Below are positions 34,397 to 42,730 of a stretch of 64,000 bases of DNA, one piece after another (within the stretch, counting starts at the first letter, position 1; the number at the start of each line of letters is the position of its first letter). Source of the stretch: DATJIG01 sp050260515 (GTDB taxonomy: Bacteria; Pseudomonadota; Alphaproteobacteria; SMXQ01); NCBI GenBank assembly GCA_050260515.1, contig JBLNCI010000015.1, positions 1-64,000 on the forward strand, in the 5' to 3' direction. The translations under genes and the position numbers were made by a program. Below the pieces are notes generated by a model. That model worked only from the letters and a program-made list of their open reading frames with translations. It had not been told where the DNA came from and did not search any database.

Positions 34397-35363
34397 GGTC
34401 CGGAGCCGCGGAGAGCTCATAGGTCCAGTCGAGCGCGGCCAGGGTGGTATCGGTAAATCCCGCCTTGAACTGGCCGATCGAGAACTCCTTGTCCGTCACC
34501 GTCCCGGCGGGAGGGACATCGCCGAGCACGAACACGCGCTGGCCACGCTCGCGGGCATGCTGCATCGCCATGAACAGCGGCGCATGCGACAGCGGCTTGT
34601 CGAACAGCTCCCGCTCGTAGACGCCGACGCCGTAGGTGGTGATCGCGCCGGTGTCGAGGAGCAGCGAACCGCCGACCAGCCCGTGTCCGTCGAGATACGA
34701 CAGCAACAACTCGGCGCGACGGGCCCGGATCATCTCGGCCTGGATCGACCAGCTCTCCGCGCTTCGCGTTTCGCGGCCGGAGATCTTGATGTGGAATTGC
34801 CGGAACGACTCGAACGCCTGCGCGTCGAACGTTTCGGCTGTGATGCGCTGCAGCTTGAGCGTACGGGTGCCCCAGTTCACCAGCGACCGGAAACTCTTGC
34901 GTAGCCCCGCACGCAAGGCGTCGTCGCCTCGGTCGAGATCGGCGACCGCGATGAAGCGGCTGCGGAGCGCCGCGCGCCGATAGAGGAGATGGCGCCCGAG
35001 GTCGCCGAGCCGTCCCTCATGGGCGGGATCGCTCACCTTCACTGTATGACAGCCGAGCGCGCGGGCGGCCTGGTCCAGCGCCGCGATCACGTCGTGCGCG
35101 GCCACTCCGGCGAGCCAAACGCTCGCTCCCTGGCCGTTGTCGAACACGGTCGTAGCGACCGCCTGGGCGCGCACCACGGCGCGCACGACCGCGCCTTCGT
35201 GCGCGACGAACGACAGGTCGCCGCGGTAGTCACCGGCGAAGTAGGCCCGATAGTAGCGTGCGCTCAACGGGAACGAGACGGCGTCGGCGAACGGGCACGC
35301 GGACCCGCCGAGCAGGTCGAGAAAGCGCCCGGGGTCGTCGGCGTAGCGGCAGATCTCGACCAT
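34389..35363 (-). CDS. FemAB-like / GNAT-fold transferase
   Basis: A 324-residue protein. Two tandem GNAT-like halves are suggested: the first contains SFPLSARYYRAYF and the C-terminal half LRKSFRSLVNWGTRTLKLQR, HIKISGRETRSAESW and LLLSYLDGHGLVGGSLLL, the last typical of FemAB/BioF2-like acyl or aminoacyl transferases. It probably transfers an acyl or amino-acid group to a sugar amine. It lies 4 bp after the methyltransferase and overlaps the flippase gene by 8 bp. Confidence 0.72.
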   Translation of the reverse strand: MVEICRYADDPGRFLDLLGGSACPFADAVSFPLSARYYRAYFAGDYRGDLSFVAHEGAVVRAVVRAQAVATTVFDNGQGASVWLAGVAAHDVIAALDQAARALGCHTVKVSDPAHEGRLGDLGRHLLYRRAALRSRFIAVADLDRGDDALRAGLRKSFRSLVNWGTRTLKLQRITAETFDAQAFESFRQFHIKISGRETRSAESWSIQAEMIRARRAELLLSYLDGHGLVGGSLLLDTGAITTYGVGVYERELFDKPLSHAPLFMAMQHARERGQRVFVLGDVPPAGTVTDKEFSIGQFKAGFTDTTLAALDWTYELSAAPDHG

Positions 35364-35367
35364 CGCC

Positions 35368-36021
35368 CTAGACCGCCTGCGCGAGGACGACGACCGAGGG
35401 CCCGACGCGAAGATCGAGCAGCGGGTCGAACCCCGCCGCGGCGAGCATGCGAGCGAACCGGTTGCGGCGGATCGCGACCGTCCGCCCCGGCGCCAGCAGC
35501 GCCTTGGCAAGGCCGAGCGGCGAATCCGCGGGGACATACGAAACCGCGATGACTCCGCCCGCGCGCAACAGCGACCGCGCCTTGGTCAGGATCGGCTCCT
35601 GACCTGGCCACGGCCGATACCAGCCGAAGGTTCCGGTCATGCGAATCGCGTCATACCGAGGCTCGCTCGGGAGGTCCTCGAAAGTGCAGCACGAATAGCG
35701 TGCGCCGCGCACGCCGAAGTCCGCGGCAAAGCGGTTGGCGATCGCGATCATCTCCGGGATCGGATCGATGCCATGGACCTCGCCATGGCGCGCGAGAATG
35801 CGGTGATAGCCGGCGGTGCCGCAGCCAACATCGAGCAGGCGGTAGCCCTCCTGCATCAGCGCATCGAGCAGGACCACGTCGGCGTACTGGCGGCGGTACG
35901 CGGGCGATTCCGCCGGTAGCTCATGGGCTCGTGCCCAGGCGGCGGCGTACGCCGCGTCGCCGACCCGGCCGCTGGCTGGATCGGGTGCAACATATGCAGG
36001 CTTCACCGGCTCCGCGCTCAT
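35368..36021 (-). CDS. class I SAM-dependent methyltransferase
   Basis: A 217-residue methyltransferase with GYRLLDVGCGTAGYHRILAR (SAM loop), HGIDPIPEMIAIANRFAADF and FEDLPSEPRYDAIRM. The C-terminal GVIAVSYVP segment completes the Rossmann core. It likely methylates a sugar intermediate of the operon; the acceptor is not predictable. The start overlaps the wecB stop (ATGA). Confidence 0.8.
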   Translation of the reverse strand: MSAEPVKPAYVAPDPASGRVGDAAYAAAWARAHELPAESPAYRRQYADVVLLDALMQEGYRLLDVGCGTAGYHRILARHGEVHGIDPIPEMIAIANRFAADFGVRGARYSCCTFEDLPSEPRYDAIRMTGTFGWYRPWPGQEPILTKARSLLRAGGVIAVSYVPADSPLGLAKALLAPGRTVAIRRNRFARMLAAAGFDPLLDLRVGPSVVVLAQAV

Positions 36022-37181
36022 CGCGCGCCCACTGGTTGGGCGAGAGCGGCGACGATGCGCCCCGCCGCATGTCCGTCGCCGAACGGATTGCCGGCGCGCG
36101 CCACGGAGGCGTAGAGCGCGGGATCGTCGAGCAGCGCTTCCGTCCCGGCGACAATCTTCCCTTCGTCGGCGCCGACCAGCCGCACGATGCCGGTGGCCAG
36201 CGCCTCCGGGCGTTCGGTGACGTCGCGCATCACCAGCACCGGCCTCGCGAGCGACGGCGCCTCCTCCTGCACGCCACCGGAGTCGGTGAGGATCAGGTGG
36301 GAGCTCATCATGAGGTAGACGAACGTCAGGTAGTCGCAGGGTTCCATCAGATGGACCCGCGGCTCGTTGCCGAGGATGCGGCGGACGGGCTCCTGCACGT
36401 TGGGGTTGAGGTGCACCGGGTAGACAATCTCGACGTCGCCGCGCCGCGCCAGACGCGCGAGCGCACGGCAGATCGCCTCGAACCCGGCGCCGAAGCTCTC
36501 CCGGCGATGGCCGGTGACCAGGATCACCCGCTTGCTCCTGTCGAGGAACGCGAACCGGCGGTCGAGCGCTTCCCGCCCCGCGGTATCCTCGTCGAGCCGC
36601 CTTTCGGTCATCTTGAGCGCGTCGACCACCGTGTTTCCGGTGACGAGGATCGTCCGCCCGCCGAGGTTCTCCGCCACCAGATTGGCGCGCGCGCCGTCGG
36701 TCGGCGCGAACAGGTACTGCGCCATGCCGTCGATGGTGCGGCGGTTCATCTCCTCGGGCCACGGCCGGTCGAGATCGTTCGTCCGTAGCCCGGCTTCGAC
36801 GTGGCCGATCGCGACGCGGGCGTAGAACGCGGCCATCGCGGATGCCATTGCCGTGGTCGTGTCGCCGTGGACCAGAACCACGTCGGGCTTCCACCGCTCG
36901 ATGACGCGGCCCACTCCGGCCAGCGCGCCGGTGGTGATGTCCACCAGCGTCTGGCCGCTCTTCATGATCGCCAGGTCGAAATCGGGCTTGAGCTCGAACA
37001 GCGCGAGCACCTGATCGAGCATCGTCTGGTGCTGCCCGGTGACGCACAAGGCCGAGTCGATATCCTCGCGGGCCGCCAGCGCGCGGATCACCGGCGCCAT
37101 CTTGATGGCTTCGGGGCGCGTCCCGATCACCGTCAGGATCCGCCGCCGTCCCGAGTGCGTGGCATCCATGGCGGCGCTCAC
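36018..37181 (-). CDS. wecB: UDP-N-acetylglucosamine 2-epimerase (non-hydrolysing)
   Basis: A 387-residue GT-B-fold epimerase: ILTVIGTRPEAIKMAPVI, VTGQHQTMLDQVL, VLVHGDTTTAMASAMAAFYA, VILVTGHRRESFG and ILTDSGGVQEEAPSL are all canonical. It interconverts UDP-GlcNAc and UDP-ManNAc. In a pse operon it may supply UDP-ManNAc for another residue of the glycan, since pseudaminic acid synthesis itself does not need it. It is embedded by 4-bp overlaps on both sides. Confidence 0.95.
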   Translation of the reverse strand: MSAAMDATHSGRRRILTVIGTRPEAIKMAPVIRALAAREDIDSALCVTGQHQTMLDQVLALFELKPDFDLAIMKSGQTLVDITTGALAGVGRVIERWKPDVVLVHGDTTTAMASAMAAFYARVAIGHVEAGLRTNDLDRPWPEEMNRRTIDGMAQYLFAPTDGARANLVAENLGGRTILVTGNTVVDALKMTERRLDEDTAGREALDRRFAFLDRSKRVILVTGHRRESFGAGFEAICRALARLARRGDVEIVYPVHLNPNVQEPVRRILGNEPRVHLMEPCDYLTFVYLMMSSHLILTDSGGVQEEAPSLARPVLVMRDVTERPEALATGIVRLVGADEGKIVAGTEALLDDPALYASVARAGNPFGDGHAAGRIVAALAQPVGAR

Positions 37182-38224
37182 GCGATCAGGTCCCAGCTCA
37201 GCGGCGTGCCGCGCGCGATCCGGCTGCGGGCGACGCGACCGATCACCCGGTCGATCTCCTTCGGGGGCAGGCCGTATCCGGGGCGGATGATGCGCACGTT
37301 GTCGATGGTGAGCGCCTCGCCGGCCTCGATGTCGCGCACGGCGAACAGCGACCTGCGGAAGCGAAGCGACTTCGTTTCCGCGGCGGTCGGGCCGTAGCTG
37401 ACGTGACCCATGGCCAGCGCGGCGCGCCCGGTCTCGACCACCAGGGCCTCGAGTTCTTGGGGCTCCAGCGAGAACGCGGAGTCGACGCCTCCGTCGGCCC
37501 GCGCGAGCGTGAAATGCTTCTCGATCACCGTCGCGCCGAGCGCCACGGCCGCGACAGCGGCACCCACGCCCATCGTGTGGTCCGAGAGCCCGATTTCACA
37601 ACCGTAGCGGGCACGCATGTCGGGGATCGTCGCCAGGTTGGTGTTCTCCGGTGTCGCCGGGTAGGTGCTGGTGCATTTGAGCAGCACGAGATCGCGACAG
37701 CCGGCGCCGCGCGCGGCGGCCACCGCGTCATCGAGCTCGGCCATCGTCGCCATCCCGGTCGAGATGATGAGCGGCTTGCCGGTGGCCGCCGCCTTTCGGA
37801 TCAGCGGCAGGTGCACGTTCTCGAACGAGGCGATCTTGTACGCCGGTGCGCCGAGTCCTTCGAGAAAGTCGACGGCGGTCTCGTCGAACGGACTCGAGAA
37901 GCAGACGATGCCGCGCTGGCGCGCCCGCTCCATGATCGGCCCGTGCCACTCCCAGGGCGTGTAGGCCTCCTGGTACAGCTCGTAGAGACGGCGGCCCTTC
38001 CACAAGCTGCCCTCGTCGGCGATCGTGAACTCCTCGCGCGCCGCATCGATCGTCAGCGTGTCGGCGGTGTAGGTCTGCAGCTTGATGGCGTGCGCCCCGG
38101 CGCCCGCCGCTGCGTCGACGATCGCGAGCGCGCGGTCGAGAGAACGGTTGTGGTTCCCCGACATCTCGGCGATGACGAACGGCGGCTGGCCGGGGCCGAT
38201 GAGACGGCCGGCGAGGCTAAGCAT
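37178..38224 (-). CDS. pseI: pseudaminic acid synthase (NeuB family)
   Basis: A 348-residue PEP-dependent nonulosonate synthase: FVIAEMSGNHNRSLDRALAI, AIKLQTYTADTLT, YKIASFENVHLPLIRKAA and LSDHTMGVGAAVAAVALGA, plus a C-terminal antifreeze-like (SAF) domain ending GTPLSWDLIA. The AEMSGNHN form matches PseI more than NeuB (AEIGxNHxG). It condenses the 2,4-diacetamido-trideoxy-altrose with PEP. It overlaps the pseG gene by 8 bp and wecB by 4 bp. Confidence 0.92.
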   Translation of the reverse strand: MLSLAGRLIGPGQPPFVIAEMSGNHNRSLDRALAIVDAAAGAGAHAIKLQTYTADTLTIDAAREEFTIADEGSLWKGRRLYELYQEAYTPWEWHGPIMERARQRGIVCFSSPFDETAVDFLEGLGAPAYKIASFENVHLPLIRKAAATGKPLIISTGMATMAELDDAVAAARGAGCRDLVLLKCTSTYPATPENTNLATIPDMRARYGCEIGLSDHTMGVGAAVAAVALGATVIEKHFTLARADGGVDSAFSLEPQELEALVVETGRAALAMGHVSYGPTAAETKSLRFRRSLFAVRDIEAGEALTIDNVRIIRPGYGLPPKEIDRVIGRVARSRIARGTPLSWDLIA

Positions 38225-39773
38225 CGGCGGAGCTCGTGTGGGCGGCGCGCGAGGAAAGGGTTTTGACGTATAGCATCCGGTCGGCGGACCCGGAAGGCGC
38301 CGGCGAAAAGCCCGCGCGCGCGAACAGCCGCAACGACGTGTGATTGTCCGGCTTGATCTCCGCGTCGATGCGGCGCACCGGCGCGGCGATGGAGCCGACG
38401 TAAGCTTCGCCCGCACCGAGCAGGGCCGTGCCGATTCCGCGACCTTGCGCATCCGGGGCGACGACGATCGAGACGGTGGCGCGATCCCCGGCGATGTCGT
38501 AACGCACCGTCCCGACCGGCGCTTGGCTCAACGTGCCGAGAAGGACGATCCGGTTCGGATCTGCCAGGGTCTGCTCGAGCCACCGGCAATGATCGGCGTA
38601 GGCGATCGGCTGGGAGGAGAACGAGGCCGCGCGAACGGCTTCCGCGTTGCGCCAGCCGTGGAGGATGGCGGCGTCGGCCATGGTCGCGCGCCGCACGGCG
38701 ACGCCCTCGGCGCGGCCCTGCATGGCGGCGACGACCCGCGACGTCCCCTGTCCGTCCACGACCGACCGGGCAGCCTCGGCCAGCGCCTGAACCTCTCCTC
38801 GCGAACCCCGCAGCCGACGCACCGCGTCAGCCAGCGAATTCGCGGTGACGGTTCCGAGATCTCCGAGGTGCGCGACCGCACCGACTTTCCGCAAAGCGCC
38901 GAGGCCGGGCTTCTGGTTGTCGGCAATCGCGATCGTGATGCTGGGTAGCCCGAGGCAACACCGCTCCAGCGCCGCGACCCCGCCGGATCCGACGGCAAGA
39001 TCGGCCGCCGCGAACAGTGCCGCGATGTCCGGTGCATCGATATGAAGTGTCGCGCGGCCACGGCGCTCGACCGCCGCCGTGACGGCGTCGAGGTGCGGAC
39101 TTCCCTGACCGATGACCACGTCCAAATCGAGATCCCGCAGGTCGGGCTCGGACAGAGCGGCGAGCGCCACGAGCGTGCTTCCGTTGGGATCGGTGCCACT
39201 CATGAACACGATCGTCCGCTCGACGGCGCCGTCGCGCCGTCGAGCGCGGTGGCCGGCGAACTCCGGCCTCAATAGCGCGAAGCGCGGACCGAGCAGCCGA
39301 TCCGCAGCCCGCTCCACCAGATGGTCATAACGGTCTGCAAGCTGCGGATTGTGATCGACCAGCACATCGCAGGCGTGGCGCCGATCGGCGAGATCGTCGA
39401 TGACGAGAACGCGGCGCGCGACCGGCCGCACCGCCGTCTCCCAGCGCGCGTCGAGGGCGTAATGGTCGACGATCAGCCACTCGACCGGGCCTCCCAGCGC
39501 CGCGATGGCAGCACCCGCGTCGGCCTGCTGCCCCCAGGGCAGCCAGTGCGCGTGGGCCAGACCGCCGTCGCCCGGTCCGTCGCCGCCGAGGTCGAGGGCG
39601 ACGTGCCGGTGCCCGCGCCCCTGCACCAGCTTGCTCCAGTGGGAGGCCATCGGCGCGGACAGGAACGTCACTTCGGCTGTCTCCGCGCGCAGCGCGTCGG
39701 CCAGCGTCAGGCAGCGCATCAGGTGCCCCATTCCCATGGCCGGCGACGCGTCGGTGCGGATCGCGACTTTCAT
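38217..39773 (-). CDS. pseG: PseG-PseH fusion (UDP-sugar hydrolase plus GNAT acetyltransferase)
   Basis: A 518-residue two-domain protein. Residues 1 to about 345 are PseG: IRTDASPAMGMGHLMRCLTL, LVIDDLADRRHACDVLVDHN and LAVGSGGVAALERCCLGLPS. Residues about 350-510 are a GNAT domain like PseH: VAVRRATMADAAILHGWRNA, SIVVAPDAQGRGIGTALLGA and LRLFARAGF. So one chain would acetylate the 4-amino sugar and then hydrolyse UDP. In Campylobacter and Helicobacter PseG and PseH are separate proteins. The combined length and continuous frame show a true fusion. Confidence 0.92.
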   Translation of the reverse strand: MKVAIRTDASPAMGMGHLMRCLTLADALRAETAEVTFLSAPMASHWSKLVQGRGHRHVALDLGGDGPGDGGLAHAHWLPWGQQADAGAAIAALGGPVEWLIVDHYALDARWETAVRPVARRVLVIDDLADRRHACDVLVDHNPQLADRYDHLVERAADRLLGPRFALLRPEFAGHRARRRDGAVERTIVFMSGTDPNGSTLVALAALSEPDLRDLDLDVVIGQGSPHLDAVTAAVERRGRATLHIDAPDIAALFAAADLAVGSGGVAALERCCLGLPSITIAIADNQKPGLGALRKVGAVAHLGDLGTVTANSLADAVRRLRGSRGEVQALAEAARSVVDGQGTSRVVAAMQGRAEGVAVRRATMADAAILHGWRNAEAVRAASFSSQPIAYADHCRWLEQTLADPNRIVLLGTLSQAPVGTVRYDIAGDRATVSIVVAPDAQGRGIGTALLGAGEAYVGSIAAPVRRIDAEIKPDNHTSLRLFARAGFSPAPSGSADRMLYVKTLSSRAAHTSSADA

Positions 39774-39776
39774 GCC

Positions 39777-41066
39777 TCAGCGCACCTTGAACAGCGGCTG
39801 CAGCGGCTCGCACTTGAGGTACTGCTTCAGGGCCTTGTTGCGGACGGCATCGGCGACGATCGGCAACACCTCGCGATACGCCGTGATGAGCCGGTCGACG
39901 TCGGCGTCGGAATGGGCATAGCTCATGTTGTGGGTCCCGAGCGTGAGCACGCCGCGGGCGAACACCTCCTGCAGGAACAGCGTCTTGATCTCGAACGCGG
40001 AGTAGCCGGCCGCGTCGCGGACGTTGACGAAGCTCCACGCCGGATGTCCGGAGACGGCCATGACGTCATCGAGGCCGTTGGCCCGGATGACCTCGGCGAC
40101 GCGCGCTTGCACGGTGCGGCCGCGCCCGGCCATCGTCGCGACGACGGGCTCGCGCACCAGCTTGTCGAGCGTCGCCTTGGCGGCGGCCAGCGACAGCGTC
40201 TCGCCGCCCATGGTGAACGAGAAGAAGATCTCCTCCATGAGCTTCATCACCTCGGCGCGGCCGGCGACCGCCGACAGCGGGTACCCGTTGGCAATGCCCT
40301 TGCCGAACGTCGCGAGGTCGGGCGTGACGTCGAACAGCTCCTGGGCGCCGCCGTTCGCGAAGCGGAACCCGGTGATCGTCTCGTCGAACACCACCAGAGC
40401 GCCATGGCGGTGGGCGCGGTCGACGACGCCCTGCAGGAATCCCGCCGCCGGCTCTGCGACGTTCATCGGCTCGAGGATGACGGCGGCGAACTCGCCCGAA
40501 TGCGCGTCGAGCAGCCGTTCGAGCGAGTTCAGATCGTTGTAGGTGAAGACATGGCTGAGGTCGCGTACCGCCTGCGGAACGCCGCGGTTGCGCGCGGTGG
40601 TGCCGATGTACCAGTCCTGCCATCCGTGGTACCCGCACACCGCGACGCGGTCGCGGCCGGTGTAGGCGCGGGCGACGCGGATCGCCCCGGCGGTGGCGTC
40701 GGACCCGTTCTTGCCGAATCGGACCATCTCGGCGCAGGGCACGATGTCGCAGATACGCTCGGCGACTTCGGTCTCGAGGGGATGCGGCAGCGAGAAGATC
40801 ACGCCGTCGTCGAGCTGCGCCCGAACCGCACTCGTCACATCGGCGTCGTCATAGCCGAGGGTCACGGCGCATAGCGCATTGATGAAGTCGACGTACTCGT
40901 TGCCGTCCACGTCCCACACGTGTGCCGCCTTGCCCCGGGTCACGAAATACGGCGACACCCCGAACGGATACTGCGTCTTCGATTTCGAGAAGGTCTGGCT
41001 GCCGAGCGGAATGGTGCGCTGGGCACGGGCCAGAAAAGCCTCTGATTTCGCGTAACGCTCGGACAT
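39777..41066 (-). CDS. class III aminotransferase (glutamate-1-semialdehyde aminomutase-like)
   Basis: A 429-residue PLP fold-type I enzyme: YVDFINALCAVTLGYDDADV, GSDATAGAIRVARAYTGRD, VVFDETITGFRFANGGAQEL, and the PLP lysine in ATFGKGIANGYPLSAVAGR. It resembles HemL but its place between the cytidylyltransferase and pseG genes indicates sugar metabolism and not tetrapyrrole synthesis. It may aminate a sugar or nonulosonate keto intermediate. It lies 3 bp before pseG and 2 bp after the cytidylyltransferase. Confidence 0.88.
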   Translation of the reverse strand: MSERYAKSEAFLARAQRTIPLGSQTFSKSKTQYPFGVSPYFVTRGKAAHVWDVDGNEYVDFINALCAVTLGYDDADVTSAVRAQLDDGVIFSLPHPLETEVAERICDIVPCAEMVRFGKNGSDATAGAIRVARAYTGRDRVAVCGYHGWQDWYIGTTARNRGVPQAVRDLSHVFTYNDLNSLERLLDAHSGEFAAVILEPMNVAEPAAGFLQGVVDRAHRHGALVVFDETITGFRFANGGAQELFDVTPDLATFGKGIANGYPLSAVAGRAEVMKLMEEIFFSFTMGGETLSLAAAKATLDKLVREPVVATMAGRGRTVQARVAEVIRANGLDDVMAVSGHPAWSFVNVRDAAGYSAFEIKTLFLQEVFARGVLTLGTHNMSYAHSDADVDRLITAYREVLPIVADAVRNKALKQYLKCEPLQPLFKVR

Positions 41067-41068
41067 GG

Positions 41069-41851
41069 CTAGCTCTCTTTTGGCGGCGTCCCGCCGTTGC
41101 CCGCACTCTCTCCGGCGAGCGATCGTGCAAGGCCTTCGTTGCGCCGGATGGCGGTGTTGACGGTGGCGAGATCCGGCCGCTCCGCCAGCAACCGCAGGAT
41201 GTCGTCGGTCGCGAACGCCGGGTTGTACGGGTAGAGCGCCTCATAGATCCGCTCGACCAGCGCGAAATCGGCCGGTTCGTCGACGGTCCAGCGCAGCGCC
41301 GACAGGTCGGTGCCGTTGCGGACATCGTGGAGGCGGAAGCGCTCCGGGTGGCGATGGATAGCGAGCGTCACGTGCTCGCGCTCGGCAGCCGTCCGCGCTT
41401 CGGCCGCGACCTGCCGCAGCACAGCGCCACGCATCACCTCGACATCGAGGCCATCGGGATACGTCGGCACCAGGGTATTCGATCCGTAGTCGGCGCCGGC
41501 GGCGACGGTTTCGCGCACGATGCGGTCGATCACCGCGGGGTCGGCGAGCGGGCAGTCGCCGGTCAGGCGGACGATCCACTCCGGGTCGTGCCGCGCGGCT
41601 GCCACAACGAAGCGCGCCAGCACGTCGTCGAGCGGGCCGCGGACGACCTCGACGCCCTGGCCGTGGAGAAGAGCGGCCAGCGGATCGTCGCTCGGGTCGA
41701 CGCTGGTGGCGATCACGAGGCGGTCGAGCGTCGTCGCGCGGCGCAGCCGTTCGATCTGCCGCAGGATCATTGGTTGGCCGAGGATCGGCTTCATGACCTT
41801 GCCGGGAAGCCGACTCGACGACACGCGCGCCTGCAGGATGCCGAGGATCAT
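41069..41851 (-). CDS. SpsF-like cytidylyltransferase (probable CMP-nonulosonate synthetase)
   Basis: A 260-residue nucleotidyltransferase of the KdsB/NeuA superfamily: ILGILQARVSSSRLPGKVMK (the mononucleotide loop), LDRLVIATSVDPSDDPLA and IVRLTGDCPLADPAVIDRIV. SpsF-type proteins accompany pse/leg genes and probably take the PseF role, making CMP-pseudaminic acid. No other PseF homologue is visible. The start overlaps the aldo/keto reductase stop in an ATGA. Confidence 0.85.
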   Translation of the reverse strand: MILGILQARVSSSRLPGKVMKPILGQPMILRQIERLRRATTLDRLVIATSVDPSDDPLAALLHGQGVEVVRGPLDDVLARFVVAAARHDPEWIVRLTGDCPLADPAVIDRIVRETVAAGADYGSNTLVPTYPDGLDVEVMRGAVLRQVAAEARTAAEREHVTLAIHRHPERFRLHDVRNGTDLSALRWTVDEPADFALVERIYEALYPYNPAFATDDILRLLAERPDLATVNTAIRRNEGLARSLAGESAGNGGTPPKES

Positions 41852-42729
41852 GCCGCCCACCGCCGCGGATCCACGACGTCGGGATCGTTGCACGCCACCG
41901 CGTCCCACGACAGCTCCGCCGGAGTCTCGATCGCCGCGAGGCACTCGGCGAGATGATCGCGCGAATGGACGCCGAGGACCACGTGATCGATCTCGGGCTG
42001 CGCCAGCACGAATCCAAGCGCGGCGGCGACCGGCGTGGTGCCGGCCACTTCGCAGGCCGCGTGCCAGCGCTCGACGACCTCAGTGGCGCGCGGCAGTCGC
42101 GCCGCGACGTCGGACGCCGTCATCAGCATCAGCCCCTGAAGGAAGGCAGACCGCGCCTGGACCGACACGCCGCGGGCCCGAAGCCGCGCGAGAGAGCCGT
42201 CGAGCAGCAGCCGCTGGTCGAACGCGTTGATCGGAAGCTGCGCCACCTCGACGGGATACCGCGCGGTCACCGCGCCAATCTGCGCGCCGTCATAGACTGA
42301 CACACCGATCCGACGCACCTTGCCCTCCGAGCGTAGGCGCTGCAGAGCCTCCCACAGGCGCTCCCCGCCGGCGGCGAGCAGGTCGCCGGCGTCGTGGACG
42401 AGCAATGCGTCGAGCGTCGAGCGTCGGAGCAACGCGAGCGACCGCGCGACTCCCGCCTCGACGCGACGGACGTCATCCGAGGTGATGCGATCCGCGCGGA
42501 TCGGAACGGTCTTCGTCGTGATCGCGAAACGCTGCGATTCGGCGATCGCGCCGATCACCGTCTCGCTCTCGCCATAGGCCGCCGCGGTGTCGAGCCCGGT
42601 AATGCCGGCCGCCGAGGCCAGCGACAAGATCGCCGCGACCTCCGGGGCGGGCACGCGACCACCGGGGTTCGAGATGCCGTACGGCAACCCGAACTGGGCG
42701 GTGCCGAGGATCAGGCGCTTGGCCGCCAT
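41848..42729 (-). CDS. aldo/keto reductase
   Basis: A 293-residue TIM-barrel oxidoreductase: LILGTAQFGLPYGISN, GITGLDTAAAYGESETVIG (catalytic Asp and Tyr), VRRIGVSVYDGAQIGAV and a C-terminal nicotinamide-binding loop. The Lys and His of the tetrad are expected in FAITTKTVP and LLVHDAGDL. It probably reduces a keto sugar in the locus. It is 1 bp after pseC and 4 bp overlapped with the cytidylyltransferase. Confidence 0.88.
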   Translation of the reverse strand: MAAKRLILGTAQFGLPYGISNPGGRVPAPEVAAILSLASAAGITGLDTAAAYGESETVIGAIAESQRFAITTKTVPIRADRITSDDVRRVEAGVARSLALLRRSTLDALLVHDAGDLLAAGGERLWEALQRLRSEGKVRRIGVSVYDGAQIGAVTARYPVEVAQLPINAFDQRLLLDGSLARLRARGVSVQARSAFLQGLMLMTASDVAARLPRATEVVERWHAACEVAGTTPVAAALGFVLAQPEIDHVVLGVHSRDHLAECLAAIETPAELSWDAVACNDPDVVDPRRWAA

Positions 42730-42730
42730 G

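Noticed and set aside
39777..41066. HemL (glutamate-1-semialdehyde aminomutase) for tetrapyrrole synthesis.
   Set aside because: The location inside an overlapping sugar operon makes a sugar aminotransferase more likely; no haem gene is near.
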